Part shown: positions 9,341-18,586 of the stretch, piece after piece | Layout of the letters: each line of letters starts with the position of its first letter | Numbering within the stretch: position 1 is the first letter of the stretch | Assembly: GCF_009676955.1 (NCBI RefSeq) | Contig: NZ_CP045696.1 | Location: forward strand, 1-64,000 | Source: Sodaliphilus pleomorphus | GTDB taxonomy: Bacteria; Bacteroidota; Bacteroidia; Bacteroidales; Muribaculaceae | Reading direction: 5' to 3' | Length of the DNA: 64,000 bases | Notes under the pieces: model-generated | Told to the model about the DNA's origin: nothing | Database searches by the model: none | Seen by the model: only the letters and a program-made list of their open reading frames with translations | Translations under genes and position numbers: made by a program

Positions 9341-11167
9341 CTACCTCGATATTTTGTAGATTGTGCCCTCGATGAGCGAGCAATACACATCGCCAGTGCC
9401 AGGGTCAACAGCAAAGCCGTTCACCTCGCTGCTGCCCATTTCATACTTCACCACCACCTGGTGGGTTTTCTCGTCGACGATGGCCAGCATGCCCTGACGG
9501 CTGCCCGTGTAGATGTAGCCGTTGTGCACAAGGATGGGGCAGGGAGCATGCTCGTAGCCCATGCCCAGGTCAACTGACCACAGCAGGTTGAAAGCACTGT
9601 CCTCGGTGCTCATGGCCACGAGCATGCCTTCCATAGTCTTGGCATAGGCCACCTTGCCGTCTTCGCTCGCCCCAAGGCTCTCGCGCACCTTGCGTGCCTG
9701 AGTTTCACGCCACAATTGGGTGCCGGTTTTGCGGTCGATGGCTGTAGCGGCACGGTCGGGGGCAACGATGAGCACGCGGTCGCTCGTGACCACAGGCACC
9801 ACGTTGCCAGGGCTCAGCAGGTTTTGCGATTTTCCGTTGCTCCACGACCACTCGAGGCGGCCAGTTTTCTTGTCGAGGCAACGCAGGCGGGTATCCCAAG
9901 CTCCAAATATCACATCGCCGTCTTTCACCACTGGTTCGGCCTGGCAATAATTGCCAATGCTGTCGTATTGCCACTTGAGCTTGTGGCGGTCGACATTCCA
10001 TGCCTGGAATATCTTGTATCCGCCTTGATACAAGATGCCATCGGCAATGAGACCATCGGCCACATAGGGACCTGCAGCTTTATACTGCCATACCATTTTG
10101 CCAGTTGTCTTGTTTAGCCACACAAGGCGCTTGTCGGCCGTGGGTACAATCACATATTTCTGGCCTACAACCGGGCGTGAAAACAGCATGGCGTCGGTCT
10201 TGTAGCCCCACCGCACTTGACGAGAAGCCTTGTCTACAGCCTTGCAATAGCCCAGCGAGTTGCCGAAATAGATGTTGCGGCTATCGACGGCCAGACGCGT
10301 GAAAATGGACGCATTGTCGGCATATACCTTTTGAACGTTGAAGCCAGCCGAAACCAGGTTTTGGAATTTGGGCTTAGGCGTGTCGTAATAATCGAGATTA
10401 GGCTTATACACATACATGAGTTCTGGCTCGTTGCCGATGCGCTTGTTGTAGACTTGTATCCAATCACGTTTCAAGTCCACATCCATGAGTGTGTAGCCAT
10501 AGTCGTGGTTGTGCATGTCGAGGGCCCTCACCACAATGCCCATAATGCCATCGGTTTCATACTGTTTCCATGCATGGTAGTGGCCGCCCAGGTGGGTGAT
10601 GACGGGATATTTCTTCAACACCTTCACATAGTCGCGGAAGTTGTCGAGATCGGCATTGATGGGGTAGTGATTGAAACTGAACACCTTCATGCCCGGTTTT
10701 ACCCGCTCGGCCAGGGTCTTGTCGAGCCACAAGAGGTCTTCCTGCTTGATGTGACCGTCGCCCATTTTCATGAAGGGGCCACAGTTCATGCCCACAACCA
10801 CGAGAGAGTCGATGTTGAAGACGAAGCGGTCGGCGCCCCACAGGTCGTTGAAGGTCTTGCACGCGCTTTGGCTCCAAGTGTTTTCATGATTGCCTGGTAT
10901 CACATATAAGGGCTTGGTGAGGCTGTCGAGAATCGATTTCACATTTCGCAACTGTGCATCGCTGCCCTCGTTGGTCAAGTCGCCAGTCAAGACCACAACA
11001 TCCACGTCACTCTTGTTGATTTCGGCAACCGCAGCTTTAAGCTGTTGCTCGTTGGCGTTGCCGGGAGTGACATGGATGTCGCTCAAGATTGCAAATTTCT
11101 GGGAAAATACCGGTATCGCGACAAGCAATGCGACCACCAGTGTGAGAACTCTAATGATTTTGTTCAT
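9341..11167 (-). CDS. Calcineurin-like phosphoesterase fused to PQQ-type beta-propeller
   Basis: A 608 aa exported protein (signal peptide ending at VFSQ). The N-terminal metallophosphoesterase domain has DIH, TGDLTNEG, PGNHEN and GGHYHAW in the right order. The C-terminal half has PQQ-like propeller blades (GKMVWQYKAAG, KLKWQYDSIGN, RLEWSWSNGK, GTQLWRETQ). This fusion is recurrent in Bacteroidetes; the substrate is unknown. A promoter lies just upstream on the minus strand. Confidence 0.85.
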   Translation of the reverse strand: MNKIIRVLTLVVALLVAIPVFSQKFAILSDIHVTPGNANEQQLKAAVAEINKSDVDVVVLTGDLTNEGSDAQLRNVKSILDSLTKPLYVIPGNHENTWSQSACKTFNDLWGADRFVFNIDSLVVVGMNCGPFMKMGDGHIKQEDLLWLDKTLAERVKPGMKVFSFNHYPINADLDNFRDYVKVLKKYPVITHLGGHYHAWKQYETDGIMGIVVRALDMHNHDYGYTLMDVDLKRDWIQVYNKRIGNEPELMYVYKPNLDYYDTPKPKFQNLVSAGFNVQKVYADNASIFTRLAVDSRNIYFGNSLGYCKAVDKASRQVRWGYKTDAMLFSRPVVGQKYVIVPTADKRLVWLNKTTGKMVWQYKAAGPYVADGLIADGILYQGGYKIFQAWNVDRHKLKWQYDSIGNYCQAEPVVKDGDVIFGAWDTRLRCLDKKTGRLEWSWSNGKSQNLLSPGNVVPVVTSDRVLIVAPDRAATAIDRKTGTQLWRETQARKVRESLGASEDGKVAYAKTMEGMLVAMSTEDSAFNLLWSVDLGMGYEHAPCPILVHNGYIYTGSRQGMLAIVDEKTHQVVVKYEMGSSEVNGFAVDPGTGDVYCSLIEGTIYKISR

Positions 11168-11195
11168 GTCAATGTGTTGTTTTATAATTTGTACA

Positions 11196-11224
11196 CAAAG
11201 ATAAGTATTTTTTCAGAATTGCAA
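11196..11224 (-). promoter_or_regulatory. Promoter of the phosphoesterase-propeller gene
   Basis: On the minus strand TTG (11224-11222) is followed after 18 bases by TATCTTTG (11203-11196), a Bacteroidetes-type promoter. Confidence 0.6.
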
Positions 11225-11235
11225 AGTGCCGTGCA

Positions 11236-11478
11236 AAAGTTAAGGAACGAGCCAAGGGAGAAAGTCATGACTCGTTCCTGTATCATAATCTATGGGGGAA
11301 ATATTATAATATTGGCAGCAGACAGTCTTATGTATTTGAGTCATTTGATAGGTATATGAATAATACTGATAATTTACAAGAGGATTACGCATATAATGAT
11401 AAGCGTCCTATGAATGTAGGACACGTTGCAATAGAGTTTTATCTAATTGAGTATTACCTTAATTCCGCAACACTATAA
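11236..11478 (+). pseudogene. C-terminal remnant of an unrecognised gene
   Basis: One frame stays open through this stretch and ends at the TAA at 11478. It encodes a plausible protein tail (LYHNLWGKYYNIGSRQ, then GHVAIEFYLIEYYLN), but no start codon exists upstream; the frame simply enters the promoter region of the neighbouring gene. It is probably a gene end left behind by insertion-sequence rearrangement. Family not recognised. Confidence 0.35.
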
Positions 11479-12478
11479 TTTAACTTTATTTATAAGTTCC
11501 TGAGCAACAATAAGTTGCCTAGGATTTTGCCGTGTCAGATTTTTCACTTATCTTAGTGTTGCAATTAGAAAACAAGCGAAAATCGTAACAAGGCGCTGCA
11601 AAGGTACAAATAAAATTCGAAAAACTCACACCTTTTGGAGGAATTTTTTCAATCATGGAGAAATTTGACTCCATGCTTTCACCCGTTATCGACTCAACAC
11701 TGGGTCAGAGATGCCGCAGTATCTTCGGATATCAGTTCAGCGAGATAGTCCGTTCGCTGATGAGCGTTTATTTCTGTGGCGGCTCATGCGTGGAAGATGT
11801 AACGTCACAACTGATGCGCCATCTCTCGTATCATCCTACCCTTCGTACATGCAGCTCTGATACCATCCTCAGAGCCATCAAGGAACTGACACAGGAAAAC
11901 ATCTCCTATACTTCCGACCAAGGCAAGACCTATGATTTCAATACTGCAGACAAACTCAACACATTGCTTATAAACGCTTTGGTTTCTACAGGCGAGTTGA
12001 AGGAAATTGAGGAATACGATGTTGACTTTGACCATCAGTTTCTTGAAACGGAGAAGTATGATGCAAAACCGACCTACAAAAAGTTCCTCGGCTACAGGCC
12101 TGGCGTATATGTTATCGGTGACAAGATAGTCTATATCGAGAACAGCGATGGTAACACGAATGTGCGTTTTCATCAGGCAGACACCCATAAGAGATTCTTC
12201 GCTCTTCTGGAATCCCAGAACATCCGTGTAAATCGCTTCAGGGCAGACTGCGGTTCCTGCTCGAAGGAAATCGTCAGTGAGATAGAGAAGCATTGCAAAC
12301 ATTTCTACATCCGTGCCAACCGATGCAGTTCGCTCTACAATGACATCTTTGCTCTGAGAGGATGGAAGACGGAGGAGATTAACGGCATCCAGTTCGAACT
12401 CAATTCCATTCTCGTTGAGAAATGGGAAGGCAAGTGCTATCGTCTTGTCATCCAGAGACAAAGACGCAACAGCGGGAC
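11479..12478 (+). mobile_element. Truncated IS1380-family element, left part
   Basis: From about 11600 to 12475 this is nearly identical to 14617-15490, differing by only a few bases. The copy keeps sequence upstream of its transposase that the second copy lacks, so its left terminus lies somewhere in 11479-11600. It is cut off at 12478 by the IS1634-family element. I could not define the terminal inverted repeat. Confidence 0.65.
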
Positions 12479-12497
12479 TTTGACAGTTAGAGTGTAA
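11655..12497 (+). pseudogene. 3'-truncated IS1380-family transposase
   Basis: The first 273 residues match the transposase at 14673-15902 almost exactly. One visible difference is an Arg in place of Ser near residue 21. After RRQRRNSG the sequence runs into the neighbouring element and adds seven foreign residues (TLTVRV-type end) before a stop. It has lost the last third of the DDE catalytic domain and should be inactive. Confidence 0.88.
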
Positions 12498-14612
12498 AAT
12501 TTTTTCTAATGAATTGTTGCACAGTTCATTTTTTATTTGTATATTTGTAGCTAATAGTAGTTATTACATTAAAGGATTATCGATATGAAGGCGACATTCG
12601 GCACTACAAAGAAGGGCACGTGGGCTTACATCCAGAAGTCGGTGCGCATCGACGGCAAGTCTACCACAAAGACTGTCAGGCGGCTGGGGCTGCTTGAGGA
12701 CATCAGGCGCAAGTACGGCTGCCAGGACCCGCGCCAGTGGGTCAGGGACCTGGCGGCCCGCATGACCGAGGAGGAGAAGGCCGGCAGGGAGCGCATTTCG
12801 GTTGACTTCTACCCGGGCCAGACCGTGGGGATGGGCGACCTGCCTCTGCGGGCGGGCGGCGACCTGATGCTGCTGCCGCTCTACAACAGGCTCGGCCTGC
12901 CCCGCATGTGCGCCGAGATCAAGAAGGCGAGCAAGGCGAAGTTCGACCTCGACGGGATATTGAGGACGCTGGTCACGGGCCGTCTGCTCTTCCCCTGCTC
13001 CAAGCAGAGGACGCTGCGAAAGGCGCAGGGGCTGGTGCGGCCCCCGAAGTTCGGCGAGGCCGACATGTACCGGGCCCTGAGCCTGCTCTCGGGCCACATC
13101 GACGACATCCAGGCCGGCGTCTACGCCTGCTCGGCCAGGTTCATGGAACGCAGGGACAGGGTGATCTACTACGACTGCACCAACTACTACTTCGAGATCG
13201 AGGACAACGACAGGGACACGGTGAACATAGAGACCGGCGAGCTCGTGGCCGGGCTGCGCAAGCGCGGCAAGTCGAAAGAGAACCGGCCCAGCCCCATCGT
13301 GCAGATGGGCATGTTCATGGACATGGACGGCATCCCGCTGGCCTTTGTGGTCTTCCCGGGCAACGAGTCGGAGCAGGCCACGCTCCAGCCGCTCGAGGAT
13401 GTGCTGAGGCGCAAGTTCGGCCTGACCGAGTTCGTCGTCTCCACCGACGCCGGCCTGGCCTCGGAGGGCAACCGGCGCTACAACATGGACCAGGGCCGCG
13501 ACTACATCTGCGTCCAGTCGATCCCCTCGCTGCCCGCCGCCGACCGCCGGGCCGCCGTCGACCCCAGGGGCTGGAGGCTGGGCTACTGCGCCGACGGGGA
13601 AAAGGCCAGGCTGCTGCACGAGAAGTACTCCGACGGCGGCCTCTACAACCTGGACGTGCTGCGCGAGGGCGGCCAGGCTGACAGCTCCCTGCTGCGCCAG
13701 ACCACATTCTACAAGGAGATACTTGTCGACAAAACCGTGAAATGCCTCAACCCGCAGTGGCTCGAGGCCCGCAGGGAGAACCCCGGCGCAACGCCCGTCG
13801 ACGCCCGGGGGCGACGCATCAGGCAATGGCAAAGCTCCTCCAGGGCCGAGAGGGTCATCATCACCTACAGCCACGACTTCGCCCTCTTCCTCAGGCACAA
13901 GCGCGCCGAGCGCCTCGCGGCGGCCAGGAAGATAGTGGCCAGGGGGCAGGCCAACCCGCGCCGCTCGCAGCAGTCACCGCTCAACTACATAGAGACCATA
14001 CACAAGACCGACGACGGACAGACGGCCGTCAAGACCGAGATGGTCATCAATGACGACATCCTAGGGCAGGAGGAGAAGCTCGACGGCTTCTACGCCTACG
14101 CCACCTCGCTCGACGACGAGGCCGCGTTCGTGCTCAAGGCACGCTCCTTCCATCACGAGATAGAGCACCTGTTCCGCACCACCAAGACCCACCTCGAGGC
14201 CAGACCCGTCTACCTCTCCAGGCAGGACCGCATCCGCTCCCACTTCCTCGTCTGCTTCCTCGCACTGCTGCTGCTCAAGCTCCTGCAAAAGCAGCTGGCC
14301 GACTCGTTCCCCGAGGCCTACAAGGAGCACCCCCTGACCGTCGACCAGCTGATCGACACTCTCCAGAACCTGCGCTTCGGACAAATCCAGGGACTGGGAT
14401 ACGTGCCCATGTTCCAGCGCACCAGCCTCACCGACCAACTGCAAGAGCTTGCCGGTGTGGAAGTTAACAAACAGATAATCACAAAAGCAGCGATGAACGC
14501 GTTCTACCGAAAGGTTAACAAAGGTTAATCCTTGCAGCACCGAAAAATTAGCTACATTACTTTACTATGTAAAGTATTGTGTAGTAACACGTTAATACAA
14601 CAAACTGTCAAA
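12479..14612 (+). mobile_element. IS1634-family insertion sequence
   Basis: Bounded by a short terminal inverted repeat: TTTGACAGTT at 12479-12488 and its complement AACTGTCAAA at 14603-14612. It contains one transposase gene and is markedly more GC-rich than its surroundings. The flanking bases (GGGAC on the left, TTAGG on the right) show no target duplication, so the present flanks did not arise by simple insertion. Confidence 0.8.
12585..14528 (+). CDS. IS1634-family transposase
   Basis: A 647 aa DDE transposase. Recognisable family features are the N-terminal region (GTWAYIQKSVRIDGKSTTKTVRRLG, a Bacteroidetes IS1634/IS1549 pattern), a catalytic-core segment VIYYDCTNYYFE, VSTDAGLASEGNRRY, and a late Glu-bearing helix (SFHHEIEHLFRTTKTHLEARPV). 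Codons are strongly GC-biased compared with neighbours, indicating recent arrival. Appears intact. Confidence 0.88.
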   Translation: MKATFGTTKKGTWAYIQKSVRIDGKSTTKTVRRLGLLEDIRRKYGCQDPRQWVRDLAARMTEEEKAGRERISVDFYPGQTVGMGDLPLRAGGDLMLLPLYNRLGLPRMCAEIKKASKAKFDLDGILRTLVTGRLLFPCSKQRTLRKAQGLVRPPKFGEADMYRALSLLSGHIDDIQAGVYACSARFMERRDRVIYYDCTNYYFEIEDNDRDTVNIETGELVAGLRKRGKSKENRPSPIVQMGMFMDMDGIPLAFVVFPGNESEQATLQPLEDVLRRKFGLTEFVVSTDAGLASEGNRRYNMDQGRDYICVQSIPSLPAADRRAAVDPRGWRLGYCADGEKARLLHEKYSDGGLYNLDVLREGGQADSSLLRQTTFYKEILVDKTVKCLNPQWLEARRENPGATPVDARGRRIRQWQSSSRAERVIITYSHDFALFLRHKRAERLAAARKIVARGQANPRRSQQSPLNYIETIHKTDDGQTAVKTEMVINDDILGQEEKLDGFYAYATSLDDEAAFVLKARSFHHEIEHLFRTTKTHLEARPVYLSRQDRIRSHFLVCFLALLLLKLLQKQLADSFPEAYKEHPLTVDQLIDTLQNLRFGQIQGLGYVPMFQRTSLTDQLQELAGVEVNKQIITKAAMNAFYRKVNKG

Positions 14613-15990
14613 TTAGGAAAGGTACAAATAAAATTCGAAAAACTCACACCTTTTGGAGGAATTTTTTCAATCATGGAGAAATTTGACTCCATGCTTTCAC
14701 CCGTTATCGACTCAACACTGGGTCAGAGATGCAGCAGTATCTTCGGATATCAGTTCAGCGAGATAGTCCGTTCGCTGATGAGCGTTTATTTCTGTGGCGG
14801 CTCATGCGTGGAAGACGTAACGTCACAACTGATGCGCCATCTCTCGTATCATCCTACCCTTCGTACATGCAGCTCTGATACCATCCTCAGAGCCATCAAG
14901 GAACTGACACAGGAAAACATCTCCTATACTTCCGACCAAGGCAAGACCTATGATTTCAATACTGCAGACAAACTCAACACATTGCTTATAAACGCTTTGG
15001 TTTCTACAGGCGAGTTGAAGGAAATTGAGGAATACGATGTTGACTTTGACCATCAGTTCCTTGAAACGGAGAAGTATGATGCAAAACCGACCTACAAAAA
15101 GTTCCTCGGCTACAGGCCTGGCGTATATGTTATCGGTGACAAGATAGTCTATATCGAGAACAGCGATGGTAACACGAATGTGCGTTTTCATCAGGCAGAC
15201 ACCCATAAGAGATTCTTCGCTCTTCTGGAATCCCAGAACATCCGTGTAAATCGCTTCAGGGCAGACTGCGGTTCCTGCTCGAAGGAAATCGTCAGTGAGA
15301 TAGAGAAGCATTGCAAACATTTCTACATCCGTGCCAACCGATGCAGTTCGCTCTACAATGACATCTTTGCTCTGAGAGGATGGAAGACGGAGGAGATTAA
15401 CGGCATCCAGTTCGAACTCAATTCCATTCTCGTTGAGAAATGGGAAGGCAAGTGCTATCGTCTTGTCATCCAGAGACAAAGACGCAACAGTGGCGACCTT
15501 GACCTGTGGGAAGGCGAATACACTTACCGTTGTATTCTGACCAACGATTACAAGTCATCGACAAGGGACATTGTTGAATTCTACAATCTGCGTGGCGGCA
15601 AGGAACGTATCTTTGACGACATGAACAACGGATTCGGTTGGAGCAGGCTCCCCAAGTCATTCATGGCGGAGAATACTGTCTTTCTTCTGCTTACTGCATT
15701 GATACACAATTTCTACAAGACCATCATGAGCAGGCTTGACACCAAGGCTTTTGGGCTCAAGAAAACGAGTCGCATAAAGGCTTTTGTCTTCAGATTCATC
15801 TCCGTACCTGCCAAGTGGATCATGACTGCAAGGCAATACGTGCTGAATATCTACACAGAGAACCGAGCTTATGCAAAACCCTTCAAAACAGAATTCGGAT
15901 AAGAATCCTTTCTTTCCGGTTTGAATCTGCGTATTACCTCAAGTCGCATCGTGGGGTAAGGGGATGGTGGCTACATATTGATGTTGTGCT
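14613..15990 (+). mobile_element. IS1380-family element, left end missing
   Basis: Homology to the first copy begins around 14617, immediately after the IS1634 right end, so the left terminus is absent. The transposase gene itself is complete. The right boundary is not resolved; 15990 is only an estimate. With the first copy it forms 870-bp direct repeats around the IS1634 element. Confidence 0.55.
14673..15902 (+). CDS. IS1380-family transposase
   Basis: A 409 aa DDE transposase (group 1). I use the ATG at 14673 (MEKFDSMLSPVIDSTLGQRC), preceded by TTTTGGAGGAATTTTTTCAATC, rather than in-frame codons further upstream that lie in the IS1634 flank. Catalytic-core features: YDVDFDHQF (first Asp), RADCGSCSKEI (second Asp) and IVEFYNLRGGKERIFDDMNNGF (Glu). 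Coding sequence looks intact. Confidence 0.88.
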   Translation: MEKFDSMLSPVIDSTLGQRCSSIFGYQFSEIVRSLMSVYFCGGSCVEDVTSQLMRHLSYHPTLRTCSSDTILRAIKELTQENISYTSDQGKTYDFNTADKLNTLLINALVSTGELKEIEEYDVDFDHQFLETEKYDAKPTYKKFLGYRPGVYVIGDKIVYIENSDGNTNVRFHQADTHKRFFALLESQNIRVNRFRADCGSCSKEIVSEIEKHCKHFYIRANRCSSLYNDIFALRGWKTEEINGIQFELNSILVEKWEGKCYRLVIQRQRRNSGDLDLWEGEYTYRCILTNDYKSSTRDIVEFYNLRGGKERIFDDMNNGFGWSRLPKSFMAENTVFLLLTALIHNFYKTIMSRLDTKAFGLKKTSRIKAFVFRFISVPAKWIMTARQYVLNIYTENRAYAKPFKTEFG

Positions 15991-16176
15991 GTTGCTTTTT
16001 ACTGAAAGCTGCTACTAACGACTCATAAATCTACCCTTAATCGTGTATTGGATGATAGTTGCGGATTTTAGGTATTATTATTTGTTTTGCAAATAGGGTT
16101 TCCTCATTTATTACAAAACTTATCCCCAATTGATAGCTGGTTGCCACATTTTGAACAAAAATTCTCCATTATTTAA
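15903..16176. other. Non-coding stretch after the IS element
   Basis: AT-rich sequence holding the unresolved right end of the IS1380-family element. No gene, RNA or clear inverted repeat was recognised. Confidence 0.4.
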
Positions 16177-16461
16177 TTATCTCAATTTATTAACAACACT
16201 TACCAAAGCCTCAACAGCTTTTTGTTTGTTTTTAGTAAAGTACCATACTGAATTATTATCTTTTGTTTCCAGAAGCACACAGCCAAGAGATTTTAATTCA
16301 TCTTCCAACAATTCCGTATCGCCTGTTAGATGAAACGTGCCATCCGTAATTTGAATGATTTTTAATGGCTTAACACGCTTAATGTTTATAAGCCCATCTG
16401 GAATGTCAATGTTGAATTTGATTGACTCTCCAGCACTATCTTGTGTTACATTGATTTGCAT
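16177..16461 (-). CDS. Small hypothetical protein (possible orphan immunity protein)
   Basis: A 94 aa acidic/mixed protein beginning MQINVTQDSAGESIKFNID. No family was recognised. It sits 0.4 kb downstream, on the same strand, of a toxin-immunity remnant, the usual place for orphan immunity genes in polymorphic toxin loci; that role is inferred from position only. Confidence 0.5.
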   Translation of the reverse strand: MQINVTQDSAGESIKFNIDIPDGLINIKRVKPLKIIQITDGTFHLTGDTELLEDELKSLGCVLLETKDNNSVWYFTKNKQKAVEALVSVVNKLR

Positions 16462-16509
16462 TTCTTTATTGTTTTATTAGTTTTTAGACCGTAAAGATAC
16501 AAATATCTT

Positions 16510-16800
16510 CCAACCCCAGCCATACAATCAACTGATATTTCGCCAATTTTCTATTCTTATGAAAAGTATAAAACAGAATGGGATTATTCAAAACTATATG
16601 GTCTGGGCTGAATATTGGTTACGATAAAGCTTACAGCGACAGAATAGAACCTGACCCGCGGCAACCACTCGGAGTGTGCCGTGGTCACTACCGACCGTGC
16701 CGTGTTCAGTACGCTTCACGCTGAAATACAAGATTTAATCACCAACCATTCCGTTCCGCTCAATGACTTATTCAGCCAAAAAGCCAAGAATGGTTAGTGA
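16510..16800 (+). pseudogene. Unrecognised coding debris
   Basis: Short open stretches without starts occur here, for example one ending ITNHSVPLNDLFSQKAKNG at 16797. They look like tails of decayed genes. No family assignment is possible. Confidence 0.25.
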
Positions 16801-16822
16801 TTATAAAAGAAAACGGATTGGA

Positions 16823-17257
16823 TCAGTCCAAATCGATGATTACAGAGTTGTCGAGCACATCACTTATTGGGACTCCATTTATCTTTAGCCCATTCCAAAT
16901 TTGGGTCGGATTGTCAAATGTGGCGATAACTTCACCAGCGGATGCAGTTGAAGGCCCTACATCCGAGTCCGCTTTCTGCCATTCACATTTCCCGTCCCAA
17001 TTCGGGTTGGGATAGATGCGGCGAACTTCAATAGGGGTTAACTCGGTTTCTATTGTGTAGAAGTTCCTGTCTTGCAACCAATAAAAGAGGATATTGTAGC
17101 CCACATCTTCCACACAATAGCGAAAAATGTATTCTGGGTAGTCGCTTTTTGCCGCTCTTTTCAGGCTATCTCCCCACCCCAAATCATCTTCATACAAATT
17201 TCGGTCTCCATTGTTCCCTACTTTCCAGAAATTTTTAATTAATATTTTCTTTTCCAT
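16823..17257 (-). CDS. Probable immunity protein of a polymorphic toxin cassette
   Basis: A 144 aa acidic protein (MEKKILIKNFWKVGNNGDRN.., ending DNSVIIDLD). It starts 12 bases after the stop of the frameshifted toxin-like reading frame on the same strand, the spacing typical of toxin-immunity pairs. Composition (many Asp/Glu, Trp, no signal peptide) suits a cytoplasmic immunity protein. The family is not recognised, and the role is inferred from context. Confidence 0.6.
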   Translation of the reverse strand: MEKKILIKNFWKVGNNGDRNLYEDDLGWGDSLKRAAKSDYPEYIFRYCVEDVGYNILFYWLQDRNFYTIETELTPIEVRRIYPNPNWDGKCEWQKADSDVGPSTASAGEVIATFDNPTQIWNGLKINGVPISDVLDNSVIIDLD

Positions 17258-17269
17258 ATCTTTATGTTG

Positions 17270-17706
17270 TTATATTTTGAAAGTTTTTGCTAATGCCATG
17301 AGGCGTTTGTCCCGTGCAGAAAGCTCAAAACTGTTCTTTTTGTCGTGACGTTTCCGCCCAACCATACCAGAAGGGCTCCAATAATGAACGTGAGGTTTCT
17401 CCCGACCTTTGCCAAAGTCTACGCTTTTCACAAGCCGGTGATTTCGGTAGTAATGAATTGCCTCAATGCGATGACGTTCTTTTGAATATGCAAAGTAAGT
17501 AGTGTTCTTTGTATTCGAATACCTCGGAGTATGGTTGTTGGAGGTATTTCGCTTTGTATCACTTTAATATGACCAATAACACCAACACAAGAATATTCAC
17601 GTTTCTCGGGAGGAATGCCTCCCGATTTGCCATAAATAGCTGAATAAGAACCTCTATCTCCCATTTCTTCTTGCCCTTTCAAATCTTTCAGGTAAAACAA
17701 AAACAA
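17270..17706 (-). pseudogene. Frameshifted polymorphic-toxin C-terminal domain
   Basis: Read leftwards, one frame gives a pretoxin-like segment (SYSAIYGKSGGIPPEKREY, then VGVIGHIK). Switching to the -1 frame near 17575 continues without interruption to a TAA at 17270-17272. That frame carries a His/Lys/Arg-rich end: KERHRIEAIHYYRN, GREKPHVHYWSP, GRKRHDKKNSFELSARDKR. The joined product looks like a nuclease-type toxin C-terminus; the precise family was not recognised. The cognate immunity gene follows at 12 bases. Upstream it is spliced onto an unrelated secreted protein. Confidence 0.55.
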
Positions 17707-18227
17707 CTTCGAGAGAAGCTGGCAGCTAAGGCAAGCATATAAACATTATTGCTTCCAGCATTGTCATGGAAACTGGCAATATCGGTCACTTCTCCAGTTG
17801 CAAGGTTGATCGTGGCAAGTTTCTGAGCGCCGTTTCTTATGCCATACATTGTGTTGGTGCTGTAGTCATAGGTCATGTCGGTAAGTTGTAAACCACTGCT
17901 GGCAATGAGGGAGCGCTGGCCTGTTTCCATGTCAATTGTATAAAGACCGTCGACTGTACTCTGAGTTCCAGCTTGAGTGACTTGGGCATACCACTTGTAG
18001 TTGTAATAAGTGCCTGCATAGCATATACCCATTTTGCTTTGGTCGGCAATCAACGAAATTGCCCGGGGATTGGATGTGTCAAATTTGACAGGGCCCCTGA
18101 CACTTGCTGTCGAGCCTGCATCGCGCTGAAACGAGCGATAGGCATAGATGGTAGTTGCTTGGACTGCAAACATGTGCATGAACAAGACAAACAAAAAGAT
18201 GTAGTTTAAGATGTAGTTTTTTTTCAT
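17688..18227 (-). pseudogene. Truncated secreted propeller-like protein
   Basis: A 179 aa frame with a signal peptide (MKKNYILNYIFLFVLFMHMFAVQA) and propeller-like strands (GLYTIDMETGQRSLIASSG, LATINLATGEVTDIASF). The reading sense is lost after YMLALAASFS, where the toxin fragment begins. Intact relatives of this style in the window (1583-3202, 3374-4525) are two to three times longer. It is probably the 5' part of a gene cut by recombination near 17700. Confidence 0.6.
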
Positions 18228-18504
18228 AACATGATTTGTTTGATTATAGTTAATAAAAATTGAAACTAAAGTAGCAATATTAGTTTAATTCCACAACAAA
18301 ACTTCTCTTTTTATTTTCCAATCATCACATTTTGCTTTTCTGTAAAAAGTCAAGATAGGGTTGCATTTTGGGGATGGAGCTGCTGGCCATCCAGTGATAG
18401 GCCAGTGATAGGAATTCATGAAGTTGTGGGCGTTGTGCCGAGTAAGCAACTGTATTTCATCATTCAAATCAAGATTTAACAACAGCAGTTATGTATGACG
18501 AAGA
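18228..18504. other. Intergenic region without recognised gene
   Basis: About 280 bases of AT-rich sequence between the truncated secreted protein and the oxidoreductase terminator. I saw no supported gene; upstream sequence for the leftward gene at 18227 must lie here. Confidence 0.4.
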
Positions 18505-18552
18505 AAACAAGGCACATGAAGCGGTGTGTGCAAACCGCCATGTGCCTTGTTT
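18505..18552 (-). terminator. Strong intrinsic terminator of the oxidoreductase gene
   Basis: A 14-bp perfect stem, AAACAAGGCACATG (18505-18518) with CATGTGCCTTGTTT (18539-18552), extended inward by GCGGT/ACCGC. It lies 35 bases beyond the stop at 18587 on the minus strand and ends in a T-run. Confidence 0.85.
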
Positions 18553-18586
18553 CAATTTGGTGCAATACTGAAAACCCCTGAGTGTT

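Noticed and set aside
12564..13898. 444-codon minus-strand frame inside the IS1634 element
   Set aside because: It is the mirror of a GC-rich transposase gene, which leaves the antisense frame open; composition is Val/Gly/Leu/Ala-rich without any domain.
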